NCBI GenBank assembly: GCA_025526995.1
Contig: JAHLKG010000029.1
Location: forward strand, 308,961 to 372,960
Reading direction: 5' to 3'
DNA: 64,000 nt
Source: Powellomyces hirtus
Taxonomy: Eukaryota > Chytridiomycota > Chytridiomycetes > Spizellomycetales > Powellomycetaceae
Shown here: positions 57,658-64,000 of the stretch, in pieces
How positions within the stretch are numbered: position 1 is the stretch's first letter
How the letters are laid out: every line of letters begins with the position of its first letter
Program-made: the position numbers and the translations under genes
The notes under the pieces: generated by a model
Databases searched by the model: none
Told to the model about the DNA's origin: nothing
What the model saw: the letters and a program-made list of their open reading frames with translations, nothing else

Positions 57658-60309
57658 ATGTGGTTTATCTGGAACGCCGTGCTAGTAGCTGGCATCTTTC
57701 ACCTATGCCAAGCCGATACCTTGGCCGAATCTTCTATTGGAAGGAGCAAGCGGGCCCCCCTTCCTCGCGAGTTTCTGTCAAATGCCCCCACTGTCCATGC
57801 CAGGGCGCCAGTTTCAACTCCACCAATTTACGCCGGTGTAGCTTTGGGTGCTCTTTCAGCGCTCTCAAGCGTTATCAAATGCTTCCCGGTTTATGGCGAT
57901 GCTAAAACTTACGAAAGCATCAAGACCTACTGCAGTTAAACAAGCAGTCATATTCTGTCGATTGAACTACATTGCTGAGTATTCCTCCACTCTAGCCAAA
58001 GACCCATTGAACATTGTATCGGATTTGCTTGCTACGCAGTCTCCTGGTAACATTGTTCCCTATGCAAGACAGCCGTTGATAGTTGCTCATGCTCAACTGT
58101 TGATCTCTGGTCCTATAGGCGACCACCCGCTTCCGCCCCAATATGCTTGCTCGAACGCTACAAAATATCTTTTGTTATTGGCAGACTCATCGGGTGACTT
58201 TTATGCGCTGTCGCCGCGCAACAGGTACACAAAGCGGTGAAGTTTGAGACCATGGATCGACTTCGTAGTAACTGTACCTCGGTGCAAAGTGGCCCTCCCA
58301 TTTCCTTTGGCTCAGCAGTTTCTCCAATTGATGACCCAACCCTCACTAATTACTGGAGCACGTGCGATGATCTTGCGAGTTTGGACAAGCAGATTGATCC
58401 CAATACCGGGGAAAAGCGTGTCAAGTTGTACGTCTAACCATACGTGCCATTAGAGAACTTCAATCTAAATCATTCGCTTGCAGAATAAAACCTCAAACGG
58501 TTGTTGCCGACTTTGTTCCTGTTTCAGATCTGATTGCGTACTACTGGCAGCCGTGGAAGCCGTACGATTCAGTCTCAACCCCTCTATGTGTTCCGGATTT
58601 TGTTGGCTGCATGTACCGGAGCTGGCCTGAGGGAGGCATCTTTTCGCCCCCTTCGATGACTGCCAACAATGGTCTCGTGCATTCAACGATTTTTCATCCT
58701 GTTTGTCGAGTGCTCACCTTGTGTTTTTCGTTTTTTCTTCCAATACTTAGTGATTCTAAGGAACCGTGATGAGGATGTGAAGCGACGGTTTTTCCCTGCT
58801 GGTGACACGGCATATGTGAGATACCGCTCATTTGAAGAGCTAAAGCAAGCCTTTGCACAATGCGTAGAACGTACAGTCTCCTCAACTTTGTCTCAATGTC
58901 GTCACGCTTGCTCAAGTTCATCATTTGTTCCTTACAGAATTGAGACCCATAGCCACCAACTCGCCGCCAGAGGCACACCTTTACAACAATGTGGTTCCTG
59001 AAATTCCGGGTTCTCTCGACCGACAACTCGTCGTGAATTGCATGACAGACAGAGACACGAGAGCTAGACCAACCATCGACATTAACTCAGTTCTCACTTA
59101 CGTGACCCTGTACAATGATGAAACTGGCAATGCCATTTTTTCAGCAGTAGGTTTCATCTGTCCTCTTCTGCATCCTCGTGATCAAGTTTAAACAAAACTT
59201 CAATAAGGTTAAGCTCCGAAAGTTGAACCCAGTGCCGAGGCTTCGTATGTCCTTTTATTCCATGGAGGAACTTCCTGAAACTCAAGGTCGTGATCGTGAT
59301 TACGCCGACCTCGCCATCAACCCGGTATGCAAAGGTGTTGGCGGCTTGAATGCACCTATATCTAATGTTTTCAGTGTATTACAGCACAACTATCTCGGTC
59401 TTCTTGGTCGCGGCCATTTGGTGTCGCATATGATGCTAAATGAGGCCAGTCGACCAAGTTTTGCAAGCAGTACTTACTGGGTCGGTAACACGGTTCCTCA
59501 ATATGCCAAACTGAATGGGTGAGCTATATTAGTTACATCTTGGCGCTTGCTTGCCGATGTCTAGTACCAGCCAACGTGATTCCTGAAAGCTAATGAATTA
59601 CTTCTCAAGGGGCGTTTGGTCTGCTATAGAACAAGCATTCGTGTGGTATGCGCGCGGTGGTGGGTGAGTGTTTTGCGAGCACGGTGGATGACAGAAAAGA
59701 AAGCTATTCCTCACTCGCATGAGTGTGTGAAGTCACCCTTATTATATTGCGGGGGCATACTCGAGAAACAACAACCTCCGAGTCTCTCAAATCAAGCAGT
59801 ACAAGCAAGCGGTACTGCTTGGCAAAAGCTTTGCTGAGCGAAAGAGCGACCTCGATAAACTGCTAGACAACCCGCCAGACGCCGACGATACTTCGCCCGT
59901 GGTTTCAGAGTTCTTATGGTGAGCACTTGAGCACATGGCTATTAGCGGGTTGACTATTTACGCTCATGTGAATTCCCTTGCCAGGTCTGCCGTCTGCGAC
60001 CCGAACCTGAAAATCTCCGTGGCTTTTGTCAATAAAAATCGTCGCTATGTAGTTGACGACCTCAAAGCTATCATTAATGCCCTCGATGCGGTTGATCATG
60101 AGGCACTCAGAGATGAAGTCGGTGAGCTCGCTCAAAAAGAATCATTAATGGCTTACAGCGTCAGCCAGATGGCCCAGAAAGTCTTCGGGAATGCGAACAT
60201 TAGGATTTTCGACGATGATTGCAATCCTAGTGTTAACGCGCTAGAGAAATTTCAAGATCTGATGCTCACGCAGCCGCGCGATCTCTCAGCGTTTCAAGTA
60301 GCGCCTTGA
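57658..60309 (+). CDS. Secreted DNA/RNA non-specific endonuclease, multi-exon
   Basis: The start at 57658 encodes a good signal peptide (MWFIWNAVLVAGIFHLCQA). Exons deduced: 57658-57934, 57996-58046, 58119-58224, 58269-58427, 58484 to about 58700, about 58751-58870, 58938-59146, 59208-59324, 59385-59518, 59610-59659, 59783-59918 and 59985-60309. The exon 5/6 junction is unresolved. The exon 9-10 product matches the DNA/RNA non-specific endonuclease (NUC1/EndoG-like) core: GRGHLVSHMMLNEAS with catalytic His, then YWVGNTVPQYAKLNGGVW with the metal-binding Asn. Usual members have DRGH; here Gly replaces Asp. The N-terminal 200 residues and the C-terminal helical region (about 110 residues) have no recognised family. 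Extracellular nucleic-acid digestion is the inferred role. An unspliced frame shows stops in every exon gap, so confirmation of splicing matters. Confidence 0.7.
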
Positions 60310-60570
60310 GAAGCTTGCGAAGGTTGGATGTGCTTTCCCCAATGTGTAGAGGGTACACAGAACATCTCAAGAACTAATATCATGTGGTTGGTCGTGCATC
60401 ACAAACGGGCATCAATGTATAAACAAGTAGAACCCACCGCTGATGGCGGGGTTCTTATACACTAGTGGAAAAGATGCTTTTTCTAGCAAAGATCAGTACT
60501 TAAGCGCAACTTTGGTGGATTGTTATGCGTGGTTTGCATAGAAGGCTGTTGTACCACTGATGACTGCGCG

Positions 60571-62290
60571 CTAAGGTACCCAGTACCATTGATGATAGTA
60601 AGTCTGGCCGTGGTCGAAGGAGCTGAGCAGAGGAACGGAACTGTAGTAAGTGGAACGGCCATTCCATGTTTGAAAAATGAAAAACTTACAGGAAGTACGG
60701 GATCTCGACTTCAATCAGCAAAACCAAACTTCTCCCAAATAGCCCTAATATCCTGCGACGAGGCTCGGGATATTGCATGCGCGCGTCTCTAAGCAAGAGA
60801 TCGCATATTGGAACGCCATCATAATCTCTATCGAATGGGGTTTGATGACCTTGCTCGTAAAAGTTACTGAGTTCTATAACTTCCGTCCTCCGCCCCAGCG
60901 AGCCATCCTCTTGAATGAAGGTATTGTCCATGTTCTCCTTGAACCGTGATAGGCGTACCTCAAGGACCTTTGCGTCTTCCAGTAAGTCATTCGCAAACTC
61001 CTTCAAGATTGCTCGTCTGAGGGCTTCCCAATGGAAGTTTCGGATGTTGTACGCGCGCAGGAAAATAGCTCTCTGGGTTGTAGCCTTCCAGTCAGCAATG
61101 ATGTCTCCACAGGGCTCAAATAATGATGCTATAACGGGCTCCGTTTCGAGTAATCGCGTAGCCATAAATTTCATGAGAGCTTCCGGATGCATATTCGTTG
61201 CTTGTGTTGCCATATCTAACGTCAGGTTCCACTCAATAGATCCATCTTCTGCATTTCCCCAATCCCATCGCGGCTTGGCACCGTTAGAAATGAATTCGAA
61301 ACAGTTCGTAATCAAGTCTACCGTACTTGAAGGGCTTATGACTTGATATATCCGGCATCGTTTCAGAGATTGCTGAATGTATTCCGCCGTGATCAGATGA
61401 GCTCCAAACCATGTGTCCTCGCAGATAGGGAAACGGGTAGCCTTTCCCGCAGCCGAATGCAGTTGATGACGGATTGGCAGCATTGGGGCCGAAAGTCCTA
61501 GTGCCTTGGAGAATTGATCCGAATCCATTTCCTCTATGTCCTCATCAAGACCTCCTAGTACATCTGAAATGGGTACGGTGCGCACCCGACCTCTAATATT
61601 CTTCTCGTAATTCTCCTCATTGCCAAAGTGCTCAGTCCAGTAGTGCTTACTCCATGGAGCAGAAGAATTCAGACTTTCAGCAAAATCCAAGAACGCTTCC
61701 TTGTGCTCCAGGAGCTCCGCGGCCCCCCGTTCAAGAAACTCGAATTTCCGTCGAGCATCCACTGGGCGACGTAGAAGGCACAAGTCTGTGAAATAGAGAT
61801 TGTTCTCAATCCCATAGCATTGCCGCCAATCGGCCCATCTAAGCCTCTCGATATGCGCATTCCAATCTCGAAGCGGTTCAATAATGTCCCAATTCTCTGA
61901 ACCAAACGAAAGGTGCTTCGATCGTCCTTCTTCTGAGACATTTAGAGGCTTCACAAAGCTGTCACCTTGAAGATGCGAATATCCAAACAGATTCCGTTTG
62001 CGAAAACATTCGCGCTGGTAGCAGTTCCATAGTCGTATTAAAACACATGGCCAAGATATGTTTTTATCTTTTCCGATCGGAGGGAATTGACTAGTGATTG
62101 TGTAATGTACGATCAGGAGCGGAAAAACGTGTTTTGTCCAAAGATCGGTAGCCGAAGTCAGGATTTTGCCAACGGTGCGACAGGTTCCTAGAAGGGCCAC
62201 TAGGTCTGGTATGGCAACCATTTTATGCGCGATGGAGATAAGCGCATGATCCGGGAGAATCAGAAGACCTTTGGCCGCCGACTCGGACAT
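60571..62290 (-). CDS. F-box-like protein with a large unique C-terminus
   Basis: The main exon (62290-60690) opens with an F-box-like stretch at residues about 9-55 (LLILPDHALISIAHKM, LVALLGTCRTVGKIL, then DLWTKHVFPLL). The following about 480 residues are soluble, Trp- and Arg-containing and of no recognised family (RLRWADWRQCYGIEN, APMLPIRHQLHSAAGKATRF, WFGAHLITAEYIQQSL). The frame can end unspliced at 60686 (534 aa). A good GTAAGT donor at 60689 and an acceptor at 60641 instead allow a last exon 60640-60571, giving 556 aa ending GQTYYHQWYWVP. I give the spliced span. An upstream in-frame extension to 62458 starts from an unlikely region, so the ATG at 62290 is preferred. Confidence 0.68.
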
Positions 62291-62645
62291 GATATAATGA
62301 AGCAAACGGCAGTACGGATGACGAGCATTTGCGAACGAGGCCGATGTGCGAAAGCACCCTGGCACGGTACGTAAGCACTGAAAGCACGACTGTGACTTCC
62401 GCCCGTCCTGATGAAAGCATGTGATGTGGCGCAGTGACAGCCATCGGGTGTGTCGCACCGGATAGTGTTCGGGGTTACAAAAGTGTCTGTTTTTAGGCCC
62501 CGCTTTGAATTTATGGCCGCCAGAAAGCTGGTTTTGGGGGCCACTTTTGTGTATTTTTCTTAAAAATGATCAAGAAGACCATACAGTCAGTGGACAAAAA
62601 GCTGCGGCCCCTCCTGGATATATCGCTAGAGAAACGTTTGCACAA
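62291..62645. other. Subtelomeric spacer, no gene seen
   Basis: This is the upstream flank of the F-box-like gene. I see no coding or structural element before the telomere-like tract. Confidence 0.45.
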
Positions 62646-62732
62646 CCCGCCAACTACAAGGTCTTAGGGTTAGGGTTGAGGTTAGGGTTTCAGGTTCTTA
62701 TTATTGGGGGTCATGACCCGCCAACTACAGGG
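62646..62732 (+). repeat. Interstitial telomeric tract flanked by a short direct repeat
   Basis: Bases 62664-62690 contain TTAGGGTTAGGG and one further degenerate unit in the same orientation as the terminal telomere. CCCGCCAACTACA occurs on both sides (62646 and 62717), giving a direct repeat around the tract. Confidence 0.75.
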
Positions 62733-62886
62733 CCACGTTATGTACAAATGGGCGGTAAGGCAGGACTACACTAGGGGGCGGGGGGCTAAGCATTCGGGGG
62801 TCTACTTGGTCCTACGGTTCCTACGGGTCTTAAAGTACCTCGAGGTGGGGGAGGGATTCAGGGTATTGACAAACAGGGGGGTTTGG

Positions 62887-63230
62887 AGGGTCCGAAGGGT
62901 CTGAAGGGTCTGAAGGGTCCGCAGGGTCCAAAGGGTCCGCAGGGTCCGGAGGGTTTTTAAAGGGTCCGAAGGATCTGGAGGGTCTCACGGGTCTGAAGGG
63001 TCCGAAGGGTCTAAAGGGTCCGAAGGGTCCGAAGGGTCTAAAGGGTCCGAAGGGTCCAAAGGGTCTAAAGGGTCTAAAGGGTCTAAAGGGTCTAAAGGGT
63101 CTGCAGGGTCCGAAGGGTCTAAAGGGTCTGGAGGGTCTGGAGGGTCTGGAGGGTCGTGAGGGTCGTGCGGGTCATGAGAGTCGTGCGGGTCATGCGGATC
63201 GTGCGGGTCGTGTGGATCGGGCGGGGCACA
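62887..63230 (+). repeat. 9-bp G-rich minisatellite
   Basis: About 37 tandem units follow the consensus AGGGTCYRA, diverging toward the right into CGGGTCRTG forms. One 10-bp unit near 62950 breaks the register. GGG runs recur every 9 bp on the same strand as the telomeric G strand. Because 9 is a multiple of 3, long open frames occur by default; I do not call them genes. Confidence 0.93.
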
Positions 63231-63318
63231 ACAACCTCCAGGTTTGTGGTGGTCTGGGTTGTGCGGGAATGCCGGCGGCTGTGATGTGTCCCAGTGGTGC
63301 CGCAGTCACTGTTGTGTT

Positions 63319-63368
63319 CGGCAGCGGTGTAGAGTTGGAGGGCCGGAGCGGCATTGACTGACCGCGGC
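63319..63368 (+). repeat. Subtelomeric 50-bp repeat, copy 1
   Basis: This starts CGGCAGCG and ends ACCGCGGC. It is about 80% identical to 63633-63682. Confidence 0.75.
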
Positions 63369-63632
63369 GAATGCCGCGTCAGCCGCTGCTGCCCGGTCCT
63401 GCTTTCGGGAGATGACACAGCGGGTGAGGTATGGGGTAGTGGGGTATGCCGTATGTTGGTGTCAGAGTTTTTGGGGTCCTAGGAGTCGAGGCTCGGGTGG
63501 TTAAGACGTTCATCCGTCATGAACGAGGGGTCGCCCCCACTGAGGGTGCTTTGGGGGTCGTGCTGGACCGTGCTACTTTGCGGTGTCGTCTGGTCATATA
63601 GGTTTTGTTGGTGCAGGTGTCGTGGGTGTGGC

Positions 63633-63682
63633 CGGCAGCGCAGTGGGGTTTGAGGGCCAACGCGGCGTTGGTCGACCGCGGC
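63633..63682 (+). repeat. Subtelomeric 50-bp repeat, copy 2, abutting the telomere
   Basis: This second copy lies 314 bp after the first and ends 2 bp before the first GGGTTA unit. Confidence 0.75.
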
Positions 63683-63684
63683 AA

Positions 63685-64000
63685 GGGTTAGGGTTAGGGT
63701 TAGGGTTAGGGTTAGGGTTAGGGTTAGGGTTAGGGTTAGGGTTAGGGTTAGGGTTAGGGTTAGGGTTAGGGGTTAGGGTTAGGGTTAGGGTTAGGGTTAG
63801 GGTTAGGGTTAGGGTTAGGGTTAGGGTTAGGGTTAGGGTTAGGGTTAGGGTTAGGGTTAGGGTTAGGGTTAGGGTTAGGGTTAGGGTTAGGGTTAGGGTT
63901 AGGGTTAGGGTTAGGGTTAGGGTTAGGGTTAGGGTTAGGGTTAGGTTGTAGGGTTAGGGTTAGGGTTAGGGTTAGGGTTCGGTTAGGGTTAGGGTTAGGG
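63685..64000 (+). repeat. Terminal telomere array (TTAGGG)n
   Basis: About 52 units run to the end of the window, G-rich strand 5' to 3' outward, which marks a true right chromosome end. Variant units occur at about 63769 (an extra G), about 63942-63950 (TTAGGTTGTAGGG) and about 63979 (TTCGGTTAGGG). Reading frames through it are translations of the repeat. Confidence 0.98.

Noticed and set aside
62887..63230. Possible CRISPR-like array
   Set aside because: The units are 9 bp and contiguous with no spacers; this is a minisatellite, and the genome is fungal.
63583..63951. Open frame of repeating Gly-Leu and Arg-Val
   Set aside because: It is a translation of the telomere repeat.

Overview
The window is the right-hand end of a chromosome from a fungus. 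It finishes in about 315 bp of TTAGGG telomere, with the G-rich strand running 5' to 3' toward base 64000. Most genes contain short GT-AG introns of about 50-130 nt. Fungal hallmarks are a Zn2Cys6 regulator with a fungal_trans-type domain, an SH3-SAM-PH Boi protein and a conserved fungal TPR-like protein. Several other genes are common in animals and protists but absent from most Dikarya: a CASTOR-like ACT protein, HEATR6, TIGAR-like phosphatase, a FYVE/SAP/RING ligase of the RNF34 type, a coiled-coil protein with ciliary-type W-x-x-K repeats and a rhodopsin-class GPCR. This mix points to an early-diverging, probably zoosporic (chytrid-like) fungus. That placement is inference. Exon models below were built by hand from splice signals, reading phase and protein-family similarity.

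Internal region (1-47 kb). In order: CASTOR-like amino-acid sensor (+), dynein light chain LC8 (-), HEATR6 (+), a Q-rich coiled-coil protein (-), a long disordered TP-rich protein (-), a TPR-like protein (+), oligopeptidase B (+), a Zn2Cys6 regulator (+), an F-box protein (+), a small basic ORF (+), a SANT/Myb locus holding two genes, one decayed copy and an inserted Uma2-like nuclease gene followed by a perfect hairpin (30.8-34.5 kb), a TIGAR-like phosphatase (+), a W-x-x-K coiled-coil protein (+), Yop1/REEP (-), a Boi1/2-like polarity protein (+) and the FYVE-SAP-SAP-RING ligase (-). Gene-free spacers here are rich in microsatellites and homopolymers.

Subtelomeric region (47-64 kb). Genes are sparser and separated by stretches without confident coding content. 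It holds a questin-oxidase-like enzyme (-), a divergent pair made of a class A GPCR (-) and a secreted-type 2OG-Fe(II) dioxygenase (+), a secreted non-specific endonuclease with at least 12 exons (+) and an F-box-like protein (-). The last 1.3 kb contain a short interstitial telomeric tract, a 9-bp G-rich minisatellite, a duplicated 50-bp element and the terminal telomere array.

Possible functional links: the CASTOR-like protein is a nutrient-sensing component, while TIGAR, the RNF34-like ligase and the F-box proteins are regulatory. The subtelomeric set (receptor, oxidases, secreted nuclease) resembles an environment-facing accessory block, but no shared pathway is demonstrated by the sequence.
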